The translations under genes and the position numbers were made by a program. Below the pieces are notes generated by a model, which saw nothing but the letters and a program-made list of their open reading frames with translations, made no database searches and was not told where the DNA came from. DNA of 64,000 bases from Acidimicrobiaceae bacterium (GTDB lineage Bacteria > Actinomycetota > Acidimicrobiia > Acidimicrobiales > UBA8190): positions 1 through 64,000 of the forward strand of contig PLXQ01000063.1 of assembly GCA_003151475.1 (NCBI GenBank), written 5' to 3'. Positions 49,560 to 58,848 of this stretch are shown here, one piece after another; the stretch's first letter is position 1, and each line of letters begins with the position of its first letter.

Positions 49560-52198
49560 GGCATCGACCCGTCGTTGATCCGTTTCTGTCGCGGTACCAA
49601 TTCCAATTCCCCTCCTCGGCGCCACCGGGCCAGGTCGCCGGTCCGATAGGCGCATCCCGGACCGAACGGATCGTCGACGAAAGCGGCCTTGGTCAGATCG
49701 TCACGGTTCAGGTAGCCTGATGCCACTCCGTCGCCGGCCACCAGCAATTCGCCGGTCGCCCCGATCGGCACCGGTTGTCGGTGGCCGTCGAGCACGTAGA
49801 CCCGGCTGTTGGCGATGGGCCGGCCGATGGTGATCGGCACCGATCTCTCCACGCGCGCCAAGGTGGAGTAGACGGTGGTCTCCACCGAACCGTAGGCGTT
49901 CCACAAAACCCGGCACCGCTCGAGGATCTGGTCGGCCAGTTCCCGCGACAACACCTCCCCGCCGCTCAGAGCGGCCAGTCCCCGCGAGGCGCGCAAGCCG
50001 CTGTCGATCAGCACCTGCCACGTGCTCGGCGCGGCATGCAGGAACGACACCCGCTCCCGGGCAATCAACTGCCGCAGCCGGGCGCCGTCACCTGCTATCT
50101 CGTCGGACGCCACCACGATCTTGGCCCCGGCGATCAGGGGCAACCACAGTTCCATCACCGGGGCCCGGAAGAACGTCGACGGCAGCACGAGGACGGTGTC
50201 GGCCGAGTCGATCCCGAGATCAGCGGCCATGGCCAGGGCCAGATTGACCACCGAGTCGTGGCGGATGGGAACCCCGACCGGCCTCCCCGTCGCCCGCGAC
50301 GTGTACTGCACGCAGCAGACGGCCTCGGAATACGTGACGTCGGGGACGGCCACCACGGTCTGCTCCCTGTCGTGAACTCTTTCGCCGGCGTCACCGAGAT
50401 CGAGCACCAGATCGGGCGGGGAGGTGAACCTCTCGGCCAGCATCGTCGGCGCCAACAGAGCAACGGCGCCTGAATCGGCCAGCATGAAGTCCAGTTGCTT
50501 GAGCGGCTGCTCAGGGTCGAGCAGCAGGTAGCCGCCGCCGGCCCCGAGCACGCCGAGCACCCCGGCCACCAATTCGGCCGAAGGCTCCGAGCACAGCGCC
50601 ACGATGTCGCCGGGCTTCACGCCGTTCGAGAGCAACTGGTGCGCCATCCGTCCGGCCCTGCCCTGCAACTCGCCGTAGCTGACGACGTCTCCGCCAGCCG
50701 ACACCGCCAGTGCGCCCGGCTGCTCGATGGAGCGTTCCTGGACCAGATGGTGCACGACACCCGAGCGACGCAGCGTCGTGGTGGCGTTCCACTCGACCAG
50801 CTGACGGTGCTCCTGGGCCGGCGTCAGGATGGGGATCCTCGAGGCCGTCATCCCGGGATCGTCGGCCACGGCCTCGATCAGCCGCAGCCAGTGCTTCACC
50901 ATCCTCGACGCGCTTGTCCTCTCGAAGAGATCGCGGTCGTAGATCAACCGCCCGGCGATATGGCCTTCGGGCCGTTCGTCGAGCTCCAGTTCGAGGTCGA
51001 GCTTGGCGCTGCCCACGGCGTCTCCGATCTCGCTCTCCATCTGGTGAATGGACCACGCCGGGTCGGGCGCCAGCGTCGGCGGTTCCAAGATGAACATCGT
51101 CTGGTAGACGGGGTTGGCGCTCTTGGACCCGGTGGGCGGCAGCTCCCGGACCAGCCGCTCGAAGGGCACCAGGTTGTCGAGCCCGTCGAGCAGTTCGTTT
51201 CTGACCCGCACCACCAGCTCGCGAAACGTCGGGTCTCCGCTCAAGTCGACCCGCAGCACGAGCGGCGTCAATGAATAGCCGACCACCGATTCCAGTTCCG
51301 GCCGCTGCCGCAGGTCCGTCGCCGTGGCGAACACCACGTCGTCCTGTCCCGAATACCGTCCGAGCAATAGCGCCCAGATGGTGGCCACCACCTGGAAGAG
51401 GGTGCCACCGGCGTCCTGACCCACGGCGCGGAGCTTCGCCACCGTCTCCCCCGGCACGAAAAGTGGGACCACCCCGCCGCGGAAGCGCGGTGCCGGTGGC
51501 CTCGGGTGATCGAGGGGAAGGGTGAGCACGGGCAGATCGCTCAGCCGCCGCCGCCAGTGCTCGAGCCGCCGCACCGTGCGGGGTTCGTTCATCCAGTTCT
51601 GTTCCCACCGGGCATAGTCCGCGTACTGGGTCTCGGGCTCGGCCAGAGGTGACGGCTGTCCGGCGCTGAAGGCGTCGTACAGCGCCACCAGTTCGGGTAG
51701 CACCACCCGGTACACGCTCACCCCGTCGAACACCAGGTGGTGCATGGCCAGATAGAGGCGATGGTGCTCGGCGGAGAACCTGATCAGCCGCGGCCGCAGC
51801 AACGGTCCCCGCCGCAGGTCGTAGGGGACCCGTGACACCTGAGCGGCCAGCCGCACGGCCTGCCGTTCGGCTTGGCCTTCGCTCAGATGACTCAGATCGA
51901 GCACCGGCATGTCGAAGCTCGGCGCCGCCTGCAGCACCTGCACGGGCACCCCGTTCACGATGTCGAAAGTGGTCCGCCAGGCTTCATGACGCCGCACGAT
52001 CTCGTTGAACGCCCGTCGGAAGGCCACCGGATCGAACGGACCGTCCTTGCGGATCGAGATGGCCTCGTTGTAGCTGAACTGGTTGGGCACGAGCAGGCTC
52101 AGGTACCACAGAGCCTCCTGCGCCACCGACAGAGGCGGTCGCATCGGCGGGGCTCCGGCGCCCGATGTGGCCGCCCTGGCGCTTGCCGCGTCCGTCAT
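49556..52198 (-). CDS. NRPS condensation domain fused to a degenerate, truncated adenylation domain
   Basis: An 880-residue protein. Residues 20-455 form a condensation domain with the intact catalytic motif MHHLVFDG (His153, His154, Asp158). Residues 480-880 resemble an adenylation domain but look inactive: motif A3 reads YTSRATGRPVG (632-642), with the Lys lost; the A4 Asp that binds the amino acid amine is replaced (FRAPVMELW, Arg678); and the protein stops at PRQKRINDGSMP, before A8-A10, so the catalytic Lys and any carrier domain are missing. A7 (YRTGDLAR) is kept. The C domain may condense a carrier-bound aminoacyl group with a free amine or acyl partner. The gene is coupled to the SDR gene. 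Confidence 0.85.
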   Translation of the reverse strand: MTDAASARAATSGAGAPPMRPPLSVAQEALWYLSLLVPNQFSYNEAISIRKDGPFDPVAFRRAFNEIVRRHEAWRTTFDIVNGVPVQVLQAAPSFDMPVLDLSHLSEGQAERQAVRLAAQVSRVPYDLRRGPLLRPRLIRFSAEHHRLYLAMHHLVFDGVSVYRVVLPELVALYDAFSAGQPSPLAEPETQYADYARWEQNWMNEPRTVRRLEHWRRRLSDLPVLTLPLDHPRPPAPRFRGGVVPLFVPGETVAKLRAVGQDAGGTLFQVVATIWALLLGRYSGQDDVVFATATDLRQRPELESVVGYSLTPLVLRVDLSGDPTFRELVVRVRNELLDGLDNLVPFERLVRELPPTGSKSANPVYQTMFILEPPTLAPDPAWSIHQMESEIGDAVGSAKLDLELELDERPEGHIAGRLIYDRDLFERTSASRMVKHWLRLIEAVADDPGMTASRIPILTPAQEHRQLVEWNATTTLRRSGVVHHLVQERSIEQPGALAVSAGGDVVSYGELQGRAGRMAHQLLSNGVKPGDIVALCSEPSAELVAGVLGVLGAGGGYLLLDPEQPLKQLDFMLADSGAVALLAPTMLAERFTSPPDLVLDLGDAGERVHDREQTVVAVPDVTYSEAVCCVQYTSRATGRPVGVPIRHDSVVNLALAMAADLGIDSADTVLVLPSTFFRAPVMELWLPLIAGAKIVVASDEIAGDGARLRQLIARERVSFLHAAPSTWQVLIDSGLRASRGLAALSGGEVLSRELADQILERCRVLWNAYGSVETTVYSTLARVERSVPITIGRPIANSRVYVLDGHRQPVPIGATGELLVAGDGVASGYLNRDDLTKAAFVDDPFGPGCAYRTGDLARWRRGGELELVPRQKRINDGSMP

Positions 52199-52261
52199 GA
52201 ACCGAGCTCCGTCATCAGGAGCTCTGTCATGAGCCGCGCCCTGTCACGGAGACCGACCGCC

Positions 52262-53497
52262 TCACGAGGCAAGGACGTGCAGCTCAGTCACTCCCCGCAG
52301 CCCCAGGTTCGGACGCCACGTGACCTCGTCTTCGGCCAGCTCGAGTCGGGGGAACCGGGAGAGCAGGGTCTCGAAGGCGATCTGTCCCTCCATCCGGGCC
52401 AGGGGTGCTCCGAAGCAGAAGTGGGCCGACCAGCCGAAGGCCAAGTGGCGGTTGTCTTGGCGCCCCAGGTCGATCCGGTCAGGCTCACTGAAGCGCTCGG
52501 GGTCCCGGTTGCCCGCGCCCATCACTGCGATCACGGCGGCACCTTCCGGGATCTCCTTGCCGCCCAGCACCTCCCCGGCAGGGGCCAGCCGGGCGGTCTG
52601 CTGGCTGGGGCTCTCGTAGCGGAGCAACTCTTCCACGCCACTGGCCAAAAGCGTCGGATCAGACCGGAGCAACTCCAGCTGCTCGGGCTGCCGCAACAGC
52701 GTCAGCAAGCCGTTTCCGATCAGATTGGTGGTGGTCTCCTGGCCGCCGACCATGGTCACGATCACGTTGGCCACGACCTCTTCCTCGCTCAGCCGGTCGC
52801 CGTCGACCTCGGCGGTGGCCAGAGCGTTGATCAGCCCTTCGGTCGGATGGCTGGGCTCCTTCAGCACGGCGGCGTGAAAGTAGCCGACCATCTCGTTCAC
52901 GCTCTGCAGGACCTTCTTGGTCCTACCCGGGTTGTGCTGGAAGTTGCCGAGCATCTCGGCGAAATCCTGGGACCAGGACTTGAGCTGCTCGTGGTCCGAG
53001 GTCGGTACCCCGAGCATCTCGGCCGTCACGATGGCCGGTAAGGGGTTGGCCAGCGCGTCCATCACGTCGACGCGGCCGGCGCCGACCATGTCGTCGACCA
53101 GTCTCTCGGCGATCTGGCGGATGTGCTCCTGCAGCACGGCGATCCGCCGGGGGGTGAAGGCCACCGACGCCAGCCGCCGCACCCGACCGTGCTGGGGCTG
53201 ATCGAGAAACAGCATCTGCCGCACCATCACCGCCGCGATCGGCGTCAGCTCTCCCATCCCGAGCTCCTCCAACCGTTCCGGTGCCGGCGTCCGGGCCGCC
53301 CGGAAGCGGTGGAGCACGCTCACCACGTCTTCGTACCGCGTCACCACCCACGCGTGGAGATACGGGTCCCAGTGCACGGGGTCCTCTTCGCGCAGCCGCC
53401 GGTACAGCGGGTACGGGTTGGCCAACACCTCGGGATCGAGGAGGTGATAGAGGCTCAGAGGCGGGGGCCCTTCCTCGAGCACCGGCGGGGTCGTCAC
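52262..53497 (-). CDS. Cytochrome P450
   Basis: A 411-residue soluble bacterial P450. The heme-binding loop is FGWSAHFCFGAPLAR with Cys361. The I-helix is GGQETTTN (251-258), the ExxR pair is Glu290-Arg293 and the meander is DRIDLGRQDNRHLAF. The GTG start overlaps the stop of the A-T gene (GTGA). P450s coded next to stand-alone A-T pairs often hydroxylate the carrier-bound amino acid, as in nikkomycin- and novobiocin-type pathways. Here the likely substrate would be leucyl-S-carrier. This is inference from context and the A-domain code. It has the GQ-E-TT form, lacking the usual acidic Glu-Thr pair only in spacing. Confidence 0.9.
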   Translation of the reverse strand: MTTPPVLEEGPPPLSLYHLLDPEVLANPYPLYRRLREEDPVHWDPYLHAWVVTRYEDVVSVLHRFRAARTPAPERLEELGMGELTPIAAVMVRQMLFLDQPQHGRVRRLASVAFTPRRIAVLQEHIRQIAERLVDDMVGAGRVDVMDALANPLPAIVTAEMLGVPTSDHEQLKSWSQDFAEMLGNFQHNPGRTKKVLQSVNEMVGYFHAAVLKEPSHPTEGLINALATAEVDGDRLSEEEVVANVIVTMVGGQETTTNLIGNGLLTLLRQPEQLELLRSDPTLLASGVEELLRYESPSQQTARLAPAGEVLGGKEIPEGAAVIAVMGAGNRDPERFSEPDRIDLGRQDNRHLAFGWSAHFCFGAPLARMEGQIAFETLLSRFPRLELAEDEVTWRPNLGLRGVTELHVLAS

Positions 53498-55446
53498 CCG
53501 ATGCTCGACCCCGCCACCACTGCATTGGCCATCTGACGGTCCACTTCGGCGGCGATCTCGGCCAGGGTCGGGTGGTCGAAAAGGAACCGCAGCGTGATCT
53601 CCACGTCGAACAGCTTCTCCAACCGCACGATCAGCTGCGCCCCCAGCATCGAGTGGCCCCCCAACAGGAAGAAATTCTCCCGTGACCCGATCTCGGCCAC
53701 GTCGAGCAGCTCGCTCAGCACGGGGGCGATGGCGGCCTCGGTCGCCGTTGTGCGCTCTCGTCCTTCGTCTGCGCCGCCGTTCATGGCGCCGTTCATGGCG
53801 CCGTTCGTGACGCCGGCCGTGCTGCTGTTGATCGCACCGGCGGGGTCGGCGGCTCCCGGGATCGCCGGGGCCGGGTTCGCCGGGGTTTCCATCGGAGCCG
53901 GCAGCGCCTGGCGGTCGACCTTGCCGTGGGCCGTGAGCGGAAGCTCGTCGAGCCAGACGTATTTCGACGGCAGGAGCTGCTCGGGCAGGAAGGCCCCGAG
54001 GAACTCACTCAGTTCCTCTCGTCGGGGCCGCTCGTCGCCGGAGGCGACCACGTAGGCCACGAGCTGTTGATGGGCGTTGGCCTTGCCCACTCCGACAGTC
54101 ACGCTGGCCCGGATAGCGGGGTGGGAGTTCAAGGCGGCGTCGACCTCGCCCGGTTCGACCCGGAAGCCGCGGATGCTCAGTTGATCGTCGAGCCGTCCGA
54201 GGAATTCGAACTCGCCGTTCGGCCGCATCCGCACCCGGTCACCGGTCCGGTAGCGCCGTCCCCGCCCGTCCTCCAAGAAGCGCTCGGCCGTGAGCTCGGG
54301 CCGGTTGAGATACCCGCGACCGACAGCCACGCCGCCGATCACCAGCTCACCGATCTCGCCCTCTTTGACCGGTTGCAGGTTTTCGTCGACGACTTCGGCC
54401 ACGGCCCCGCTGATGGCGGCGCCGATCGATGGCAGTCCCTCGCCCTCAGGTGAAACGTCGCCCGACGTGGCGACAACAGTTGTCTCGCTCAGTCCGTAGT
54501 TGTTCACCACGGTGAACCCGAGTCCCGCCGGCGGTCTCCGGCTGAGAGCGTCGCCCCCGGTCAGCAGGTACCGCAGAGCGCTCTCGTCCGGCCATGCCAA
54601 GCCCATCAGGCCCTCGGCCACGGCTGTCGGTAAGAAGGTCACGGTGATCTTCTCGTTCACGAGCCAGTCCCGCAGTCCGACGGGATCTAGACGCACGTCA
54701 TCGGGGACGACATGGAGCGATGCCCCTGAAGCCAGGCACGGCCACATCTCCCACACGGCGGCATCGAATCCGGGGCTGGCGATCTGCGTGCACCGGTCGT
54801 CGTCGCTCAGGGAGAACGCAGCCCGGTGCCACTCGATCAGGTTGGCCAGCCCACCGTGCTCGACCATGACGCCTTTCGGCTGTCCCGTCGATCCGGACGT
54901 GTACACCACGTAGGCCAGGTCGGTGGGCCGCGGCCCCCGCCCCATGGAGTCATCGCTACGGTCCACGTCGCCGGCGGCATCGACCGAAGCCGATCCGGCC
55001 GGGGAGGCGCCGGTCGGCGCGTTGCGGTTCGGCAACTCGCCACCATCGGCCACCACGATGCCCGGTCGGTCGCCGAAGGTGCCGAGCCTCTCGGTGGTGC
55101 TGACGTCTGACAGAACGGCGACGGCGCCCGAGTCGTCGAGCATCCAGCGGATCCGGTCGTCGGGGTACTTGGGGTCAATGGCGACGTAGACGCCCCCGGC
55201 CTTGAAGATGGCCAACGCGGCGACCACGAGGCTGACCGAACGATGGAGACAGAGGCCGACCAGGTCGCCGGGCTTCACACCGGCCTGTCGGAGACGTTGC
55301 GCCACCTGCTCGGCGCGCGCCGACAACTCCGCGTAGGTCAGAGTGCCGTCCTGTCCGCTGACGGCGATGTTCTGGGGCGACGAGGCGTCCATCTGGTCGA
55401 TCAGCGGGACAAAAGTCGCTCCCAATGTCACTACGTCGGCTCCCAT
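53494..55446 (-). CDS. NRPS adenylation-thiolation didomain, leucine-type
   Basis: A 650-residue protein. The adenylation domain (about 15-520) has A3 YTSGSTGQPKG (182-192), A5 NNYGLSETT, A7 YRTGDRV, A8 GRLDDQLSIRGFRVEPGEV and A10 Lys509 (GKVD). The specificity residues D228, A229, W232, F271, L295, G297, N316, V324, V325 and K509 spell DAWFLGNVVK, a known leucine code. The carrier domain at about 565-645 has the attachment serine in LLGGHSMLG (Ser599). An Asn/Gly-rich linker with TNGAMNGAMNGG separates the two. The start at 55446 has GGGGGAG 5 nt upstream; the longer frame from 55599 adds a non-homologous extension. It should activate and hold leucine. Confidence 0.92.
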   Translation of the reverse strand: MGADVVTLGATFVPLIDQMDASSPQNIAVSGQDGTLTYAELSARAEQVAQRLRQAGVKPGDLVGLCLHRSVSLVVAALAIFKAGGVYVAIDPKYPDDRIRWMLDDSGAVAVLSDVSTTERLGTFGDRPGIVVADGGELPNRNAPTGASPAGSASVDAAGDVDRSDDSMGRGPRPTDLAYVVYTSGSTGQPKGVMVEHGGLANLIEWHRAAFSLSDDDRCTQIASPGFDAAVWEMWPCLASGASLHVVPDDVRLDPVGLRDWLVNEKITVTFLPTAVAEGLMGLAWPDESALRYLLTGGDALSRRPPAGLGFTVVNNYGLSETTVVATSGDVSPEGEGLPSIGAAISGAVAEVVDENLQPVKEGEIGELVIGGVAVGRGYLNRPELTAERFLEDGRGRRYRTGDRVRMRPNGEFEFLGRLDDQLSIRGFRVEPGEVDAALNSHPAIRASVTVGVGKANAHQQLVAYVVASGDERPRREELSEFLGAFLPEQLLPSKYVWLDELPLTAHGKVDRQALPAPMETPANPAPAIPGAADPAGAINSSTAGVTNGAMNGAMNGGADEGRERTTATEAAIAPVLSELLDVAEIGSRENFFLLGGHSMLGAQLIVRLEKLFDVEITLRFLFDHPTLAEIAAEVDRQMANAVVAGSSIG

Positions 55447-55498
55447 CTGCTCTCCCCCAGAGAACCGCCCAACGGTACCCCCAGAGCGCCAATCAGGG

Positions 55499-56236
55499 TC
55501 AAATGATAGCGGGCGGCGGATCTGGATCCGGGGGCTCGACCCGGCGGGGAGCTGTCGGAAACCACCCTTCGAGGACCTCTCCGGCGACAGCCGCGGCAAA
55601 CCCGGGCGTTACCTCGACCTGATGAATTGTCCATTCGCCGACCATGGCGACCCTGCTGTTCCGGGACCATACGTCAATGCTCTGAATCGGAAAGGAGAGT
55701 CCGGTGCCGATGCCCTTCCCGTAGGCCTCCTTGCACGTCCAGCACTGAAAAGAGGCAGCTAGGCGTTGTTCTGGCGGCAGTGCCGCCAAGGCGGCCCGCT
55801 CCTTGGCCGAGAAGAACGTGGCCGTGATGTCATCGATGTCCACATCGGCAGAAGCCCGGATCCTTTCGATGTCTATTCCGACTTCTGCTATCGGGCTGGT
55901 GGCAAACAGGGCCATCCCTGCGCTGCGCGAAGCGCTGAACTTTAGGTCGGAGGATTCGATTCCGGGCTTTCCGTTCTGGGCGGTGACGATGCGAACCTCA
56001 TTCGGGGAACAGCGCAGCTGGCTGGCCAACAGCTGGCGCAGCCACCCCCGGGCAGCCATGAAGCGGTCCCGATCGAGCGGATCGTGATACCCGTCCGCAC
56101 GCTCGCGTTCCTCCTGGGAGAGCCAGCCGGCCAATCTGGCCAGGGACGAGGCCGGGATATCGAGGGGAGCCCACCACAAGGAGAGCTTGCTCTGGGCCTC
56201 AGGTCTTACAGATAACTTTCGCGGGCTCTTCGTCAT
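55499..56236 (-). CDS. Sfp-type 4'-phosphopantetheinyl transferase
   Basis: A 245-residue enzyme that adds the phosphopantetheine arm to carrier domains. It shows the family motifs VRIVTAQNGKPGI, VGIDIERI (the Mg-binding GIDxE) and WTCKEAYGKGIGTGL (WxxKEAxxK). The ATG at 56236 has AAAGG 7 nt upstream; a TTG start at 56260 would add eight residues. Its place, 52 bp upstream of the A-T gene and in the same direction, suggests that it activates Ser599 of that protein. Its GC content is somewhat lower than the adjoining genes. Confidence 0.92.
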   Translation of the reverse strand: MTKSPRKLSVRPEAQSKLSLWWAPLDIPASSLARLAGWLSQEERERADGYHDPLDRDRFMAARGWLRQLLASQLRCSPNEVRIVTAQNGKPGIESSDLKFSASRSAGMALFATSPIAEVGIDIERIRASADVDIDDITATFFSAKERAALAALPPEQRLAASFQCWTCKEAYGKGIGTGLSFPIQSIDVWSRNSRVAMVGEWTIHQVEVTPGFAAAVAGEVLEGWFPTAPRRVEPPDPDPPPAII

Positions 56237-56441
56237 GGTCGCGCCTTTCGACGTTACCAATCTGGTTGCAAAACTGAACGGGCCGGTCGTCGCCCTGAAC
56301 TCCCTCAGTATCGCCCGGAACGGGGCCAGGAATCAGCCCCGGCGGAATTGTCCAGTTTCCGCCGGTACGGCAACGCCGATCATGGCCGCTCGGCTGGCGA
56401 CGAATTCCGACGTCTTGTGCCGCGTCGCCCCCTCCTCGGTC

Positions 56442-57659
56442 TCACCCTTCTGATTCGGGGGATGCCTTCGAGGTCGTCAGGACAGATTCCGGGGACCGGC
56501 GCTCCGCTCCCTCTCGTACCATGGGCAGGAGTTCCTTGCCGAACTCGAGGGCGTCGGGCACAGGGTCGAACCCTTTGAGCAGCAGAGTGGTGATCCCGAG
56601 ATCGCAGTACCGCAGCATGGCCTCGGCGACCTGTTCCGGCGTACCCACCAACGCCGTCGAGTTGCCCGCCGCGCCGGTCAGGTTGGCCACCTTCATCCAG
56701 AGTCGCTCGTCGTAGACCTCTCGTTCAGCTGACATCTCAATGAGGCGCTTTCGCCCGACCGATGTCGTGCCGTTCGTGTCACGGTCGACCGAGAGCGTCG
56801 CGTTGGCCGCTCCGCCGAGTCCCTCGTACGTCTTTTCACGGCCGGCCATTCGTTCCTTGGCCAACTCGATCCGTTCGGCGGTCTTCTCGGCGATCCATTC
56901 GGCCTTCTCCCACGCCTCGTTTTCCGTGTCGGCGATGATCGGACGCAGGGAGATGCTGAAGCGAGGAGTACGACCGAACTTCTGCGCCACATCGACGATG
57001 GAGCTCATCCGCTCGGCTACGGCGGCTCGAGGTTCACCCCAGAAGGCGTACACGTCGGCCTGGGCTGCTCCCACTTGGACGGCGGCCGGCGATGCCCCGG
57101 CAAACCAGAGCGGGATCCCGCCCCGAGACACTGGCTTGACCGAGCTGAAGGCGCCCTCGTACCGGAAGAACTCCCCTTCGAAGTCGAAAGGCAAGTCCTC
57201 CTCCCAGATCCGACGCACGATGGACATGACCTCGCCCGTCCGCCGGTAGCGGGCGTCGTGAGGGACGAAATCACCTTCCCGCCGTTGATCGGCTTCGTCG
57301 CCGCCGGTGATGAAATGGACGGCGATCCTCCCGCCTCCGGTGAGGTGATCGAGCGTGGCGGCTTTTCTGGCCAGTAGGGCCGGTTGCACGAAGCCAGGAC
57401 GATGAGCCACCAGGACCTTCAGGTGGGTGGTGTGGTGCAGTACCGAAGCGGCCACCGCCCATCCCTCGGGACCGACGGCGCCGTAGCCCACCAGCACCCT
57501 GTCGAAACCGGCTGTCTCGTGGGCGCGGGAGATATCGTCCAGATAGTCAGGTTCGATGACCGGCCCATCGGTCCAGTCCACAACCGGCCCGTCGACCAGC
57601 GGTCCCTGGATCTCCGAGGCATCTCTCGTGCCCACCATCCCAACGATTTCGATGGGCAT
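56442..57659 (-). CDS. LLM-class flavin-dependent monooxygenase (SsuD-like)
   Basis: A 405-residue luciferase-like (beta/alpha)8 protein with FMNH2-dependent monooxygenase features: AHETAGFDRVLVGYGA, VLVAHRPGFVQPALLARKAATLDHLTGGR-like GGGRIAVHFITGGDEADQRREGDF, and IPLWFAGASPAAVQVGA. The pattern is close to alkanesulfonate monooxygenases, which release sulfite from C-S bonds. Two genes across the divergent promoter region code for MetA- and MetY-like sulfur enzymes, so sulfur supply or tailoring is a reasonable role. The ATG at 57659 has AAGGGA about 10 nt upstream; TTG at 57668 is an alternative. No gene lies in the 205 bp between it and the phosphopantetheinyl transferase gene. Confidence 0.87.
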   Translation of the reverse strand: MPIEIVGMVGTRDASEIQGPLVDGPVVDWTDGPVIEPDYLDDISRAHETAGFDRVLVGYGAVGPEGWAVAASVLHHTTHLKVLVAHRPGFVQPALLARKAATLDHLTGGGRIAVHFITGGDEADQRREGDFVPHDARYRRTGEVMSIVRRIWEEDLPFDFEGEFFRYEGAFSSVKPVSRGGIPLWFAGASPAAVQVGAAQADVYAFWGEPRAAVAERMSSIVDVAQKFGRTPRFSISLRPIIADTENEAWEKAEWIAEKTAERIELAKERMAGREKTYEGLGGAANATLSVDRDTNGTTSVGRKRLIEMSAEREVYDERLWMKVANLTGAAGNSTALVGTPEQVAEAMLRYCDLGITTLLLKGFDPVPDALEFGKELLPMVREGAERRSPESVLTTSKASPESEG

Positions 57660-57753
57660 GCCGATCAATCCCTTCCTCTTGGCCGCGGCGATCGGACCGA
57701 CTGCATCGTCCCGGTCTGCCGGGTGATTCTTGGGTAAAAGCCCACGTCGAAGC

Positions 57754-57759
57754 TAATAT
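57754..57759 (+). promoter_or_regulatory. Putative -10 box for the MetA-like gene
   Basis: TAATAT with TTGGGT 18 bp upstream (57730-57735) is the best sigma-70-like pair in the 209-bp divergent region. It would give a leader of about 100 nt for the MetA-like gene. Sulfur-responsive control is possible, but no S-box was recognised. Confidence 0.4.
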
Positions 57760-57868
57760 TTGGCTTGCTGGAGAGGGACGACCGGTCCCGCCGGTCCCCT
57801 CGTTCTGCCAGCATCACCACCCGCCGCCCTCCTTCAGGAAGTGCCCGGGTGATGCCGATACGAGAGCC

Positions 57869-58846
57869 ATGGTCGGACTGCACCTCGACACACCCATGGC
57901 CGATCACCCGAGGACGGCCGCGGCCGGCTTCATCGAGCCGCGCAAGACCTGTGCGCTGGTCAACAACATGCCTGACGGCTCGTTCGTCCAGGCAGAGCGC
58001 CAATTCTTGGACCTCCTCGATATCGGCTCAGGAAACGTTGGCTTCGATGTTCGGCTGTACACCATGGATGGAGTCCCGAGAGGTGAGGCCACGGCCCTGC
58101 GCATCGCCGAGCGCTACACACCGTGGTCAGAACTCTTCGATCACCCTCCCGACGTACTGATCGTCACCGGTGCCAATCCCCTTGAGCCAGCCATCGAGAA
58201 CGAGCCCTACTGGACGGACATGGTCCAACTCCTCACGTGGGCGAGCCGGGCCGTGCCGTCGATGCTGCTGTCCTGCCTGTCGGCCCACGCCGCACTGAAG
58301 GTCTTCCACGGAATCGAACGGGAACACCTGCCCTCCAAGTGCACCGGCGTCTTCGCCCAAGAGGCAGATTCGGGACACGCCCTCACGTCCGGGCTCGGCT
58401 CCGCTGTCGTGCTTCCCCATTCGCGCCTGAACACCGTTGCGACCAGTGCCGTACGAGCCGCCGGATACGACGTTCCCTTGTTCTCCGAGGAGATCGGCTG
58501 GAGTGTGGCCACCAAATGCGTCGAGCGGTCCACCGTGGTGCTGCTCCAGGGCCATCCGGAGTACGGGCCGACCAGTCTGCTGCGCGAGTACCAGCGGGAC
58601 ATCAGACGGTACGTGCGCCACGAGCGGGACGAGACCCCTGTTCTCCCTCTCCACTGCACGGCACCGCAGGACTGGGAGCAGCTCGAGGATCTCCATCGAC
58701 GGATCATCACGGGCGAACGGGACACGAAGCTCTTCGAGACCATTGCGTTCGACGACATCGAATCCCGGGCCCCGTGGTCGTGGCGGCCGGTGGCCGCGCA
58801 GTTGTGCACCAACTGGTTGGCGAGTGTCCCCGAGTGGAGCAGCTGA
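57869..58846 (+). CDS. MetA-like homoserine O-acyltransferase (glutamine-amidotransferase-like fold)
   Basis: A 325-residue member of the MetA family, which transfers an acetyl or succinyl group to homoserine. The fold is that of class I glutamine amidotransferases, with Cys136 in LLSCLSAHAAL and His229-Glu231 in LLQGHPEYG. VNNMPDGSFVQAERQFLDLL (31-50) and PPDVLIVTGANPLEPAIENEPYW are typical. The second gene, a MetY-like enzyme, starts 3 bp later. The pair may supply homocysteine for housekeeping or make a modified amino acid for the nearby cluster. It diverges from the monooxygenase gene. Confidence 0.87.
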   Translation: MVGLHLDTPMADHPRTAAAGFIEPRKTCALVNNMPDGSFVQAERQFLDLLDIGSGNVGFDVRLYTMDGVPRGEATALRIAERYTPWSELFDHPPDVLIVTGANPLEPAIENEPYWTDMVQLLTWASRAVPSMLLSCLSAHAALKVFHGIEREHLPSKCTGVFAQEADSGHALTSGLGSAVVLPHSRLNTVATSAVRAAGYDVPLFSEEIGWSVATKCVERSTVVLLQGHPEYGPTSLLREYQRDIRRYVRHERDETPVLPLHCTAPQDWEQLEDLHRRIITGERDTKLFETIAFDDIESRAPWSWRPVAAQLCTNWLASVPEWSS

Positions 58847-58848
58847 CC

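Noticed and set aside
55447..55599. N-terminal extension of the A-T protein to 55599
   Set aside because: The extension has no A-domain homology; the ATG at 55446 has a strong ribosome site.
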